DNA from: Brevundimonas sp.
GTDB taxonomy: Bacteria; Pseudomonadota; Alphaproteobacteria; Caulobacterales; Caulobacteraceae
Length of the DNA stretch: 64,000 bases
Direction: 5' to 3'
Assembly: GCF_030682035.1 (NCBI RefSeq)
Contig: NZ_JAUXQZ010000025.1
Coordinates: 248,001-312,000 of the forward strand
Both the position numbers and the translations under genes were made by a program. This document shows positions 15,765 to 24,229 of the stretch, piece after piece. The notes beneath the pieces are model-generated. The model did not search any database and was not told where the DNA came from. It worked only from the letters and a program-made list of their open reading frames with translations. How positions within the stretch are numbered: position 1 is the first letter of the stretch; every line of letters begins with the position of its first letter.

Positions 15765-17825
15765 ATGCGCGTGCTTCTGACTTCGACGGCGATTCTCCTG
15801 ACATTCCCCGCTGTCGCGATTGCCCAGGACCGGCCGGCCAGTCTGGAAACGATCACTGTGACCGGCCAGACCCGCGGCTATATCGCGATCGACTCGGTGA
15901 CCGCGACCAAGACCGACACCCCTCTGATCGATGTGCCCCAGAGCATCACTGTGGTGACGCGCGAGCAACTGGACGACCAGGCGCTGCACAGCCTCGGCGA
16001 CGTCCTGCGCTATGTGCCGGGGACCACGGTCGGCCAGGGCGAAGGCAATCGCGACCAGATCACGTTGCGCGGCCAGAACACCACCGCCGACTTCTTCCTC
16101 GACGGCGTGCGTGACGACACCCAGTATTTCCGCGGCCTGTACAATCTCGAGCGGGTCGAGGTGCTCAAGGGCCCATACGCCCTGATCTTCGGGCGCGGCG
16201 GCGGCGGCGGCATCATCAACCGGGTGCAGAAAACGCCCAGCGCGAGCGGGATGTTCGCCGGCGGCCGGGTCAGCGCCAACAGCTTCGGCGCCTGGGACGT
16301 GTCGGCCGACGTCAACGCCCCCATCAGCGACATGGCCGCCTTCCGCATCAATGCCGTCTACGAGAACCTCGACAACCACCGCGACTTTTTCGAAGGTGAG
16401 CGATACGCGGTGAACCCCTATGTGGCAGTCAACCTCGGGGCCGGCTGGCGAGCCGGGCTGTCGTACGAATACGTCAACGATGACCGCGTCGTCGATCGGG
16501 GTGTCCCCTCGCTGGCCGGAGCGCCTCTCGGGGGCTATCGTGATCAATTCTTCGGCGTCCCGGGCGTAAACCGCACCACGCTGGAGGCCAATATCGTCAA
16601 GCTCCGCCTGGACGGCGTGCCGGCGGACAATGTCGAGGTCTCGACCACGGTCCTGTATGGCGATTACGACAAGGTCTACACCAACGTCTTCGCCAGCGGC
16701 GCCGCCACGGCGCAGAACGGGACGGTCCAGCTGGCGGGCTATACGGACCCCACCACCCGCCAGAACCTGCTGGTCCAGAGCAATCTGGTCTGGGACGTCC
16801 GGAGCGGCGACGTCGGTCACAAGGTGCTGTTCGGCCTCGAATACGGCGACCAGGACTCGACCAATCGACGCCGCAACGCCGCGCTGTCCAACACAACTTT
16901 CGACCTCGCCAACCCCGTGTTCCCGAGCGTCAGCTTTCCCGCGGTCAACCGCAACACGGTTTCGAACGTCGAATCGGTCTCGGCCTATGTGCAGGACCAG
17001 ATCAGCCTCGGCGATCATTTCGAGATCGTCGCCGGTCTACGGTACGATCGCTTCGACATCACCGGAAGCGACCTGCAACCCAATCCGGACCGCCCCTTCG
17101 CCCGTACAGACGACAAGGTCTCGCCGCGCCTCGGCCTGATCTACAAGCCGCAGTCGAACGTCTCGATCTACGGCAGCTACAGCCAGTCATTCCTGCCCCG
17201 TTCGGGCGACCAGTTCCTGACGCTGTCGACGACCGAGCAGAACCTCGAGCCCGAGGAATTCACCAATCACGAGGTCGGCGCCAAATGGGACATCCGTCCT
17301 GACCTGAACGTCACGGCCGCGCTGTTCCGGCTGGACCGGACCAATGCGACCACGCCTAACCCGCTGAACCCAACGGTGACAATCAACGTCGGTGAGACCC
17401 GCACCGAGGGGTTCGAACTGGCCGTCACCGGACGATTGCTGCCGAACTGGCAGATCAGCGGCGGCTATGCCTGGCAAGACGCGCGGCTGCAGGGGAACGA
17501 CTCGGTCCGCCTCGCCCAGACGCCGAAACAGCAGGCCAGTTTGTGGAATCGCTATGACGTCAACCCCCGCCTGGGCTTCGGTCTGGGCGTGATCCATCAG
17601 TCCAGCCAGTTCGCGGCGATCCGGACGACCGCGGCCACCACCCGCCTGCCCGCCTTTACCCGCGTGGACGCCGCCATCTTCTACGAGGTCAGCCACACGG
17701 TCGATCTGCAGCTGAACATCGAGAACCTGTTCGACACGAGCTATTTCTCGGATGCGCACAACAACTTCAACATCTCGCCGGGCGCCCCGCTGAATGCCCG
17801 GCTGACGCTGAGCGCGCGATTCTGA
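15765..17825 (+). CDS. TonB-dependent siderophore receptor (Fiu/FhuE-like)
   Basis: A 686-residue outer-membrane ferric-siderophore receptor: signal peptide to about residue 21, TonB box ETITVTGQ at 26-33, plug domain with DTPLIDVPQSITVVTREQL and RGQNTTADFFLDGVRDDTQY at about 48-160, and a complete barrel ending in LTLSARF with terminal Phe, as required for outer-membrane insertion. DVPQSI in the plug is typical of the siderophore subfamily (Fiu, FhuE, FpvA); a catecholate substrate is possible but unproven. It is preceded by a Fur-like site and followed by a convergent truncated haemoglobin gene. Confidence 0.9.
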   Translation: MRVLLTSTAILLTFPAVAIAQDRPASLETITVTGQTRGYIAIDSVTATKTDTPLIDVPQSITVVTREQLDDQALHSLGDVLRYVPGTTVGQGEGNRDQITLRGQNTTADFFLDGVRDDTQYFRGLYNLERVEVLKGPYALIFGRGGGGGIINRVQKTPSASGMFAGGRVSANSFGAWDVSADVNAPISDMAAFRINAVYENLDNHRDFFEGERYAVNPYVAVNLGAGWRAGLSYEYVNDDRVVDRGVPSLAGAPLGGYRDQFFGVPGVNRTTLEANIVKLRLDGVPADNVEVSTTVLYGDYDKVYTNVFASGAATAQNGTVQLAGYTDPTTRQNLLVQSNLVWDVRSGDVGHKVLFGLEYGDQDSTNRRRNAALSNTTFDLANPVFPSVSFPAVNRNTVSNVESVSAYVQDQISLGDHFEIVAGLRYDRFDITGSDLQPNPDRPFARTDDKVSPRLGLIYKPQSNVSIYGSYSQSFLPRSGDQFLTLSTTEQNLEPEEFTNHEVGAKWDIRPDLNVTAALFRLDRTNATTPNPLNPTVTINVGETRTEGFELAVTGRLLPNWQISGGYAWQDARLQGNDSVRLAQTPKQQASLWNRYDVNPRLGFGLGVIHQSSQFAAIRTTAATTRLPAFTRVDAAIFYEVSHTVDLQLNIENLFDTSYFSDAHNNFNISPGAPLNARLTLSARF

Positions 17826-17862
17826 CCGACCGGGATGCGCACTGGCTCTGGCTGATCCGCCC

Positions 17863-18363
17863 CTATCGCGTGACGACGTCCCGCCGCATCGGCGCCAGCC
17901 TGGCCAGGAACCGGTTCTGGGTCCGGAACGGCACGCCCTCGGCGTCCATCGCGGCCTGCAGATGCTCGACCAGCGCGCCCATGTCGGCGGGCTGGAGGCC
18001 GATGTCGTCGTGCGCATCCTGCATCGTCCGGCCGGAATAGGCGCAGCCGCCGTTGAGGATGTAGCAGAACTGCTCCTTCAGGGTCCGGCGCAGCCGAACC
18101 ATGTCGGTGGCAGTGAATATCCCCGCAATGCGAGGATCGTCGACCGAGCGGTCCAGCAGGCCGTCGACGATCCGGTCCGAACCTTCGCGGCCATGGAAGG
18201 CCTCGAGCATCTCCGTGCCCTCGAAGGGGCCGGCGCCGGCGTTGGCTTCGGCAACCACATAGGGATCGACCGCCTCCTCGCCCGGCCGATGCGCCGGATC
18301 CTGCGCCATGGCGGGAAGTGAGAATGCCGCGACGGCGGCGGCCAAGGTCAGTTTGCCGATCAT
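17863..18363 (-). CDS. Exported group 1 truncated haemoglobin-like protein
   Basis: A 166-residue protein with a signal peptide (residues 1-20) and a globin-like core at about 45-160: IVDGLLDRSVDDPRIAGIF, the haem-pocket segment FCYILNGGCAYSGR, and the proximal histidine in MQDAHDDIGL. These are hallmarks of TrHb group I, which binds O2 or NO. Export to the periplasm is unusual for globins but seen in this subgroup. It is 1 base downstream of the DUF3034 gene on the same strand and probably co-transcribed with it. Confidence 0.8.
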   Translation of the reverse strand: MIGKLTLAAAVAAFSLPAMAQDPAHRPGEEAVDPYVVAEANAGAGPFEGTEMLEAFHGREGSDRIVDGLLDRSVDDPRIAGIFTATDMVRLRRTLKEQFCYILNGGCAYSGRTMQDAHDDIGLQPADMGALVEHLQAAMDAEGVPFRTQNRFLARLAPMRRDVVTR

Positions 18364-18364
18364 G

Positions 18365-19258
18365 TCAGAAGCCCGCCTGGAGGGAGAGGTAGAGGCCGCG
18401 CTGGTCGTCGAGGGTGGCGATCGAGCCCAGGTCCGCCCAGGCCGCCGTCACCGACAGATGTTTGTTGATCGCCCAGGCCGCATAAACGTCAAACCAGTCG
18501 TCCTCTCCGGCGAAGGACAGGTTGTCCGGCTTGGTCCGGTATTCAGCTCCGATCACCAGATTGCGGCTCAGCAGCCAGCCGACCGAACCCTCGAACTGGG
18601 CCTCATGGTCGTCATTGGCGTCGCCCCCAAAGCCCAGCAGGCCGGTCTGGTTGGCGTTGGTCCAACGCACCGCGCCGCTGACCAACACGCTCTCGGCCAG
18701 GAACAGTTTCGACGCCGCGATGAAGTAGTCTGTACCCTGATCATCCTGCCCGCCGACGGCGGCGATGACCGCGCCCTGATCGTTGGACTTGTGCTGCAGG
18801 CCGATCGCGATCTGGGGGACCCAGGTGTCCTGGTCATAGACCGCGTCGCCCGTCAGCCGGACCTTCACCCCGATCACGTCCTGGGTGAAGGTGAAGCCTT
18901 GACCCAGACCCAGCAGCGCGCCCGTATCGCCAGTGTCGAACTCCTGCCGCGCCGCTGACAGCTCAACCCGGTCCCACAGGCCGACCGCCACGCCCGCGGT
19001 GCGAAACTGATACTCGGGCAGATTGAGGATGGTGACGTGGGCGTTGCCGCCGATCCCGTCTTCCTCGCCATAGCCCGTGATGGTCGCCCAGGTGGACAGC
19101 CCGCCGCCGCCCGATCCCTCGATGGTCGAGACTCCGCCGGTCAGCAGCAGCTTGCCGCCGCTGCGTGAGTCCGGGATGAGAGACTGCGCCTCGGCGGCGC
19201 CGGCGATCGCGGCGATCGCGGCTATCGAAATCGCAAACGCCCAAGCACGGCAGGTCAT
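18365..19258 (-). CDS. DUF3034 family outer-membrane protein
   Basis: A 297-residue protein with a signal peptide (1-24) and a beta-rich body ending in the aromatic LSLQAGF, as in outer-membrane barrels. GGKLLLTGGVSTIEGSGGGG near the mature N-terminus and the whole layout match DUF3034, whose function is unknown. It is divergent from a cupredoxin-like gene and an EAL phosphodiesterase gene, partners commonly seen with this family. Both directions carry the same 30-base promoter-region motif. Confidence 0.8.
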   Translation of the reverse strand: MTCRAWAFAISIAAIAAIAGAAEAQSLIPDSRSGGKLLLTGGVSTIEGSGGGGLSTWATITGYGEEDGIGGNAHVTILNLPEYQFRTAGVAVGLWDRVELSAARQEFDTGDTGALLGLGQGFTFTQDVIGVKVRLTGDAVYDQDTWVPQIAIGLQHKSNDQGAVIAAVGGQDDQGTDYFIAASKLFLAESVLVSGAVRWTNANQTGLLGFGGDANDDHEAQFEGSVGWLLSRNLVIGAEYRTKPDNLSFAGEDDWFDVYAAWAINKHLSVTAAWADLGSIATLDDQRGLYLSLQAGF

Positions 19259-19287
19259 CGTCGTCCCCGGTTTGGTTCCCTGCCTGG

Positions 19288-19416
19288 ATAGGAAAACACG
19301 ATTAAGCCGAAGTGAATTCCGAAGCAGATGGCATTAATATATCTATGGTTGTGTAATTCGCCGCCATAATCAGGGCGCGTATTTGGATTCACTTCGATTT
19401 CATCTTGTTTTTGTAC
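19288..19416. promoter_or_regulatory. Two copies of a 30-bp motif facing each divergent gene
   Basis: A motif beginning ATTCACTTCG is found on the + strand at 19387-19416 and on the - strand at 19317-19288; 24 of 30 positions agree, including a following TGTTTT. Each copy points to its own gene (cupredoxin and DUF3034). It is probably a shared regulator or alternative-sigma promoter. The region is notably AT-rich. Confidence 0.55.
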
Positions 19417-19426
19417 GACTTGAGTA

Positions 19427-20044
19427 ATGCGTGTTCTCTTTGCCTTCATCGCGGCGCTAGTTGTGTGTTCCCCGGCGATGGCGGGCGACCTGACGGTCAG
19501 CGTGCGCGACGCCGCCGGCCGGCCCGTGCAGGACGCGGTCGTGACCGTGCACCCCGCCGCCGGAGTGCCTCGCGGCGCCATCCGCTTCGCCTGGCCTCTG
19601 CGCATGGCGCAGCAAGACCTCCAGTTCCAACCCTATGTCCTGGTCGTACCGGTGGGCGGGACGGTCTCCTTCCCCAATCTCGATCGGGTCCGCCACCAGG
19701 TCTATTCCTTCTCGCGTGGCAACCGGTTTGAGCTTCAACTCTACGGTCGTGACGAGAGTCGCACCCACACCTTCGCCGCCGTCGGCGTGGCGGCCGTTGG
19801 CTGCAACATCCACGATCAGATGCTGGCCTATATCAAGGTGGTCGACACGCCTTGGGCGGCCAAGACCTCGGTCGACGGCGACGTGACCCTGCGGACGATT
19901 CCCGCCGGCGGAGCGACCCTGCGCGTCTGGCATCCCCGGCTCGCCGGCCGCGGCAATGAGATTTCCCGGCCCCTGACCATCGCGGTCGCCGCCGGCCGAA
20001 GCACCGTCAGCGGCGATTTTAGCGCCCGGGCAGCCGTACGGTGA
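19427..20044 (+). CDS. Periplasmic cupredoxin-like protein (methylamine-utilisation-like)
   Basis: A 205-residue exported protein: signal peptide 1-19, an Ig-like or carboxypeptidase-regulatory-like strand region, and a cupredoxin fold at about 70-135 with candidate blue-copper ligands His in RHQVYSFS and Cys, His and Met in GCNIHDQM. Proteins of this type are annotated as methylamine utilisation proteins but lack mau neighbours here. Its stop overlaps the start of the EAL gene by 4 bases, so the two are translationally coupled. Confidence 0.75.
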   Translation: MRVLFAFIAALVVCSPAMAGDLTVSVRDAAGRPVQDAVVTVHPAAGVPRGAIRFAWPLRMAQQDLQFQPYVLVVPVGGTVSFPNLDRVRHQVYSFSRGNRFELQLYGRDESRTHTFAAVGVAAVGCNIHDQMLAYIKVVDTPWAAKTSVDGDVTLRTIPAGGATLRVWHPRLAGRGNEISRPLTIAVAAGRSTVSGDFSARAAVR

Positions 20045-22317
20045 GCGCGACCCGTCTGGTCAGCCTGGTCCGTTTTCGTAACCTGCGGACCCGGCTCACC
20101 GTGATCTACATGGGCCTGTTCAGCCTCGCCCTGCTGCTCGCCGCGGTGGCCGTCGTCACCGCTGTCACCAACAGCGCCCGACGCGTGGTGCGCGATGAAA
20201 TGGCCGCCGCCGGCGCCGTCTACAGCCAGCTCTGGAGCGCGCGCTCCAGCCAGCTGCAGCAAGGCGCGGGCGTTCTGGCGCAGGACTATGGGTTCCGTGA
20301 GGCCGTCGCCACCAACGATGAAGCCACTGTTCGGTCGGCGCTGGACAATCTGCGCGCCCGCCAGCGGGTCGATGGGGCCCTGATCCTCGGCATCGACGGC
20401 CATGCAACGAGCACCGGTCTGGCATTGGACGACGCCGCCCTCGACAGGCTGTTCACCGGGCTGGAGTCCGGCCGGATCGAATCGGGCGTTCTGGCCATAG
20501 ACGGACAAGCCTTTCAGGTCGTGGCCGCTCCGGTGAATGCCCCGGTCCTGATAGGCTGGGTCGTGTTCGCCGAGCGGCTGGACGCAGCCCAGATGCGCAA
20601 TCTGGAACAGTTGTCGGCCATCCCCCTGTCGGCCGCCGTGGTGCTGAACAGCACCGCAGACGAGAGGCGTGAGGGGCCGATCACCGTCCAGTCTCCCGAC
20701 GGTCCTTCCATGCGGCTCGACCGTCCCCTGCCCAGTTTCGACACGGCGGCGCCCGCCGACCTGGTCCTGACCTATCCGCTGAAGCGCGCCATGCGGCCCT
20801 ATGAGGCCCTGTTCTGGTGGCTGGCCGCGATCGGCGTCGCCGGTCTCGTCCTGCTGATGGGCGGCACCTGGGCACTGTCGCGGGGCCTGACCCGCCCGAT
20901 TACCGCCCTGGATGACGCCGTGCACCGGCTGCAACAGGGCGATTATGTCGAGGCGCCGGTGACTTCCGCGGACGAGATCGGTCGCCTGGCCGCCAGCTTC
21001 AACGCCATGATAGGCGACCTCAAGGATCGTGAGGCAAGGCTGACCCACATGGCCCTGCACGATCAGGAGACAGGCCTGCCCAACCGCCTGTCGCTGGAAC
21101 GCCAGGCCGGCGCCCAGGTCGACGCCTGGGTCGTGTTGTTCGGGGTCGACCGCTTCGAGGTGGTCCGCAACGCCATCGGCTATGATTCCATGGCCCGGCT
21201 TCTCGCCGCGCTCGGCCGCCGGCTGTCCGCCCTTGCGGACGGTGCCCCGATGGCCCGCGTCGGCGCCGGGGCCCTGGGCCTGGTGATCGCCGCCGCCGAC
21301 GAAGCCGAGGCCGTCGCCGCCGCCACTCGACTGGCCGAAGCGGCCCAGGCGCCGCTGACGATCAACGGCGCCCCGGTCGACATCGCCCTGACCGCCGGCG
21401 TCGCCGGCCGGGGTGCGCCGAGTTCCGACCTCGCCTCGCCCGTCGACCGCGCCGCTATCGCCGTCGATCAGGCCCGCGCGGCCCGTCGGATGGTCGCCGC
21501 CTTTGACGAGGCCGCCTACGGCGATCCCGGCGACAACCTGTCCCTGATTTCCGAGCTGATGACTGCCCTGCACGACGGTGATGTCACGCTGGCCTATCAG
21601 CCCAAGTACGATTTCCGCGCCGAGCGGATCACGGGGGTCGAGGCGCTGATGCGCTGGTCCCATCCGCGCCGCGGCTTCGTCCCGCCGGACCTGTTCATCG
21701 GCATGGCGGAAGAGACCGGCCACATCCGCCCCCTGACCGAATGGGCCATCCGCCGCGCGATCGCCGACCAGAAGACCATGGCCGCGGCCGGCCATGTCCT
21801 GACCGTCTCGGTCAACATCTCCGGCCGTCTGCTTTCCGATGAGAGCTTCGCCGATTTCGCCTTGGCGGAAGTCGTCGCCTCAGCGGCTGATCTGTGCTTC
21901 GAGATCACCGAGACGGCCGTCATGGACAACCCCGAACTGGCCCTGCACATCATCGCCCGCTTCGCCGAGGCCGGCATCGCCGTCTCGTTGGACGACTACG
22001 GCGCCGGCCTGTCGTCCCTGACCTATCTGAAGCAGATCCGGGCCGACGAACTGAAGATCGACAAGAGCTTCATTCTCAGCCTCGACCAGTCGTCGCGCGA
22101 CGCCCTTCTGGTCAAGTCGACGATCGACCTGGCTCACAGCCTGGGCCTGAAGGTCACGGCGGAGGGCGTCGAGACGCCGACGGCGCTCGCCCTGTTGCGC
22201 GGCATGGGCTGCGACCTGGCCCAGGGCTATCTAATCGGCCGGCCTGTGCCGCTCGCCGTGCTGACCGAAAACCTGGCCTCGCCGACCACTCAAACAGACC
22301 TCGCACGTCAGGCCTGA
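20041..22317 (+). CDS. Membrane c-di-GMP phosphodiesterase (degenerate GGDEF, EAL)
   Basis: A 758-residue inner-membrane signalling protein with GTG start in a GTGA overlap. Membrane helices at about 20-42 and 258-280 flank a periplasmic sensor region; then HAMP (about 280-330), a GGDEF domain whose signature is degenerate (RVGAGALGL instead of GGDEF) and a full EAL domain (about 500-745). EAL catalytic motifs are present: EALMRW, NISGRL, EITET, DDYGAG, KIDKSF, AEGVET. It therefore probably degrades c-di-GMP and does not make it. The cupredoxin encoded just upstream could signal to its periplasmic domain. Confidence 0.88.
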   Translation: MSATRLVSLVRFRNLRTRLTVIYMGLFSLALLLAAVAVVTAVTNSARRVVRDEMAAAGAVYSQLWSARSSQLQQGAGVLAQDYGFREAVATNDEATVRSALDNLRARQRVDGALILGIDGHATSTGLALDDAALDRLFTGLESGRIESGVLAIDGQAFQVVAAPVNAPVLIGWVVFAERLDAAQMRNLEQLSAIPLSAAVVLNSTADERREGPITVQSPDGPSMRLDRPLPSFDTAAPADLVLTYPLKRAMRPYEALFWWLAAIGVAGLVLLMGGTWALSRGLTRPITALDDAVHRLQQGDYVEAPVTSADEIGRLAASFNAMIGDLKDREARLTHMALHDQETGLPNRLSLERQAGAQVDAWVVLFGVDRFEVVRNAIGYDSMARLLAALGRRLSALADGAPMARVGAGALGLVIAAADEAEAVAAATRLAEAAQAPLTINGAPVDIALTAGVAGRGAPSSDLASPVDRAAIAVDQARAARRMVAAFDEAAYGDPGDNLSLISELMTALHDGDVTLAYQPKYDFRAERITGVEALMRWSHPRRGFVPPDLFIGMAEETGHIRPLTEWAIRRAIADQKTMAAAGHVLTVSVNISGRLLSDESFADFALAEVVASAADLCFEITETAVMDNPELALHIIARFAEAGIAVSLDDYGAGLSSLTYLKQIRADELKIDKSFILSLDQSSRDALLVKSTIDLAHSLGLKVTAEGVETPTALALLRGMGCDLAQGYLIGRPVPLAVLTENLASPTTQTDLARQA

Positions 22318-23525
22318 GCCACCGCGACCTCTTTCATCGACACCGACAGGTCGGCCAGTCTCACGGCGTCAACCGCCTGCCCCCGCGAGATCATCAGCCG
22401 TCCCGCCATGAACTCCGCCGGAGCGTTGACCGCCTCGACGCAGACGAGGCGGTCTCCGGCCAGGTGGAAGACGGCGAACGCCCCGCCCTGGACATCGCCG
22501 CGCACGACCTGACGATCCGCCCCGTCAGGCAGGCCCGCAATCTGCAGCTTCACCTCATACTGGTCGGACCAGAACCACGGGACCTCGGGCGTCGGCGTCG
22601 GGCGGCCGGTGATAGCCGCCGCCGCCTGTTTCGCCTGCTCCAGCGCATTGGGCACGCTCTCCAGTCGATGCCGCCGCCCGCCGTGGACCGGAATCGGCCG
22701 GAACGTCATGTCGCCGATGGCCCAGATGGCCGGGTCCGAGGTCCGCGCCGCCTCATCGACCACCACCCCTTTTTCGCAGGCCAGCCCTGCCGTCCGCGCC
22801 AGCGCATCGTTGGCCAGCGCCCCGACCCCGACCAGCACCGCATCCGCCGCGATCAGCCGGCCGTCGCCCAGCCGGACGCCGCCGTCCTCGAACGCGACCA
22901 CGTCCGCCGAGGTGAGCACCTCAACCCCATGCGCCCGATGATGGCTGGTGAAGAAGGCCGACAGGGTCTCTGACGCCACCCGCGCCAGCACCCGGTCCAT
23001 TCGCTCGATGACCACCGCCTCGGCCCCCAGCGCCCGCGCCGAGGCCGCCGCCTCCAGCCCGACATAGCCGCCGCCGACCACTGCCAGCCGTCTGCCCGGC
23101 CGCACCGCCGCCTTCAGCCGTTCTGCATCCGCCAGCGTCCGCAACTCCAGCAGATCCGGCCGGTCAGCGCCCGGGAGGAGCAGCTTCCGCGCGGTCGATC
23201 CCATGGCCAGGATCAGGGCGTCGTAAGTCTCCACGGTCCCATCAGCAAAGGTCACGGTCCGCGCGGCCCTGTCGATCGCCGTCGCCGTCATGCCCGTGCG
23301 CAGTTCGATGTCGTGCTCGGCGTAGAAGAGCTCCGGCCGCAGCAGCAGAGCCTCCAGATCGGCCTCGCCCTTCAGCCAAGCCTTGGACAGGGGCGGCCGC
23401 TGATATGGGGCCGCCGGCTCCTCGCCCGCCAGCACGATCGGCCCCTGGTGCCCATACTGCCGCAGCAAGGCCGCCGCCGTCCCGCCGGCATGGCCCCCGC
23501 CAATGATGAGCACCTTGTGAATCAT
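22308..23525 (-). CDS. FAD-dependent NAD(P)H oxidoreductase (ferredoxin/rubredoxin reductase-like)
   Basis: A 405-residue flavoprotein with two dinucleotide-binding folds: FAD site GGGHAGGTAAALL (9-21) and NAD(P)H site VVGGGYVGLEAAASA (about 148-162), plus the FAD ribityl motif AIWAIGDM. It matches the rhodocoxin/putidaredoxin reductase group that reduces a small iron-sulphur partner for a P450 or oxygenase. No such partner is visible nearby, so the electron acceptor is unknown. Its 3' end overlaps the convergent EAL gene by 10 bases. Confidence 0.85.
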   Translation of the reverse strand: MIHKVLIIGGGHAGGTAAALLRQYGHQGPIVLAGEEPAAPYQRPPLSKAWLKGEADLEALLLRPELFYAEHDIELRTGMTATAIDRAARTVTFADGTVETYDALILAMGSTARKLLLPGADRPDLLELRTLADAERLKAAVRPGRRLAVVGGGYVGLEAAASARALGAEAVVIERMDRVLARVASETLSAFFTSHHRAHGVEVLTSADVVAFEDGGVRLGDGRLIAADAVLVGVGALANDALARTAGLACEKGVVVDEAARTSDPAIWAIGDMTFRPIPVHGGRRHRLESVPNALEQAKQAAAAITGRPTPTPEVPWFWSDQYEVKLQIAGLPDGADRQVVRGDVQGGAFAVFHLAGDRLVCVEAVNAPAEFMAGRLMISRGQAVDAVRLADLSVSMKEVAVAQA

Positions 23526-23675
23526 CCAGGCTCTATATCGGATTTTTCCACCCGCTCATCCTTTCCAGCGCGGCGCCTGCGGCCGTCACAACACAGGCGA
23601 GAAAAACCTGGACTCTCCGTGAAACCATTCTGGCAGGTCCGGGTTCGTGAGCGGTAACCGACACAGGCGTTTAGT

Positions 23676-23858
23676 ATGACCACCGTTCCGGAGTCCCGCT
23701 CGTTTTCCGATGACGACGCGATGGCGGTCGCGGAAGCCTTGAAGTGGCAGGCCGCGTCGGCCCGCGCCGCCGGTGCGAAACATTGCGCTCGCCTGATCGA
23801 CCAGCTGGAAGATGCACCCCCTACAGGCGGCAATGACGGCGCGACGCCACCGGGTTGA
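23676..23858 (+). CDS. Possible small protein, 60 aa
   Basis: A short frame with codon use typical of the genome (about three quarters G/C at third positions) and an amphipathic helical centre (AMAVAEALKWQAASARAAGA). No clear SD precedes the ATG, so it may be leaderless or not real. It ends six bases before the promoter of the TrpR-like gene. No family is recognised. Confidence 0.4.
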   Translation: MTTVPESRSFSDDDAMAVAEALKWQAASARAAGAKHCARLIDQLEDAPPTGGNDGATPPG

Positions 23859-23864
23859 GGCCCC

Positions 23865-23896
23865 TTGACCGTTCCACTGTTACAGCATAGTGGAAC
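23865..23896 (+). promoter_or_regulatory. Promoter with palindromic operator before the TrpR-like/his run
   Basis: TTGACC (23865-23870) is a good -35; CATAGT (23886-23891) is a possible -10. The palindrome GTTCCACT (23871-23878) - 10 bases - AGTGGAAC (23889-23896) lies between and over these elements, just before the start of the TrpR-like regulator. This is the arrangement of an autoregulated repressor. Confidence 0.55.
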
Positions 23897-23901
23897 GTAC
23901 C

Positions 23902-24219
23902 ATGATCGACACCTTGCCCCGCAACGCCGCCGCTACGGCCATCAGCCGCGTCGCCCTCTATGACGCCCTGCTGTCGCTGAAGTCGCGCCACGAGGTCGAT
24001 GCCTTCCTGGCTGACCTGTGTACGCCTTCCGAGATGCGGGCCTTCGCCGAGCGGTGGGAGGTCGCCCGCCTGCTTGACGCCGGCGGCAAGTCCTATCGCG
24101 AGATCGCCGCCGAGGCCCAGGCCAGCCCGACCACCGTCGTCCGCGTCGCCCGCTTCCTCAGGGAAATGCCTCATCAGGGCTATCGCCTTGTGCTGGACCG
24201 CCTGAAACAGAAAGTCTGA
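23902..24219 (+). CDS. TrpR-like (YerC/YecD family) regulator
   Basis: A 105-residue DNA-binding protein with a TrpR-type helix-turn-helix at about 55-85: LCTPSEMRAFAERWEVARLL then KSYREIAAEAQASPTTVVRV. Members of the YerC/YecD group resemble the tryptophan repressor but sit with histidine genes in several bacteria, where a role as histidine repressor has been proposed. Here it begins the his cluster, 10 bases before hisG, and a palindrome overlies its promoter. A histidine-responsive autorepressor is the simplest reading; this is inference. ATG 23902 is preferred; GTG 23890 lies inside the palindrome. Confidence 0.8.
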   Translation: MIDTLPRNAAATAISRVALYDALLSLKSRHEVDAFLADLCTPSEMRAFAERWEVARLLDAGGKSYREIAAEAQASPTTVVRVARFLREMPHQGYRLVLDRLKQKV

Positions 24220-24229
24220 GTACCCCGTC

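Noticed and set aside
14727..17018. Very long open frame on the - strand (763 codons) opposite two TonB receptors
   Set aside because: It is a shadow frame of high-GC coding sequence: no family motifs, low-complexity composition, and the + strand frames match TonB receptors throughout.
19828..21795. 655-codon - strand frame opposite the cupredoxin and EAL genes
   Set aside because: It mirrors well-recognised domains on the + strand and is Gly/His/Gln-rich without any recognisable motif.
20041..22317. Diguanylate cyclase activity of the EAL protein
   Set aside because: The GGDEF signature is replaced by GAGAL-type residues, so only phosphodiesterase activity is supported.
23522..23833. 104-codon - strand ORF upstream of the flavin reductase gene
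   Set aside because: Composition is unlike the genome and it overlaps both the reductase start and the small + strand ORF; no motif or SD supports it.
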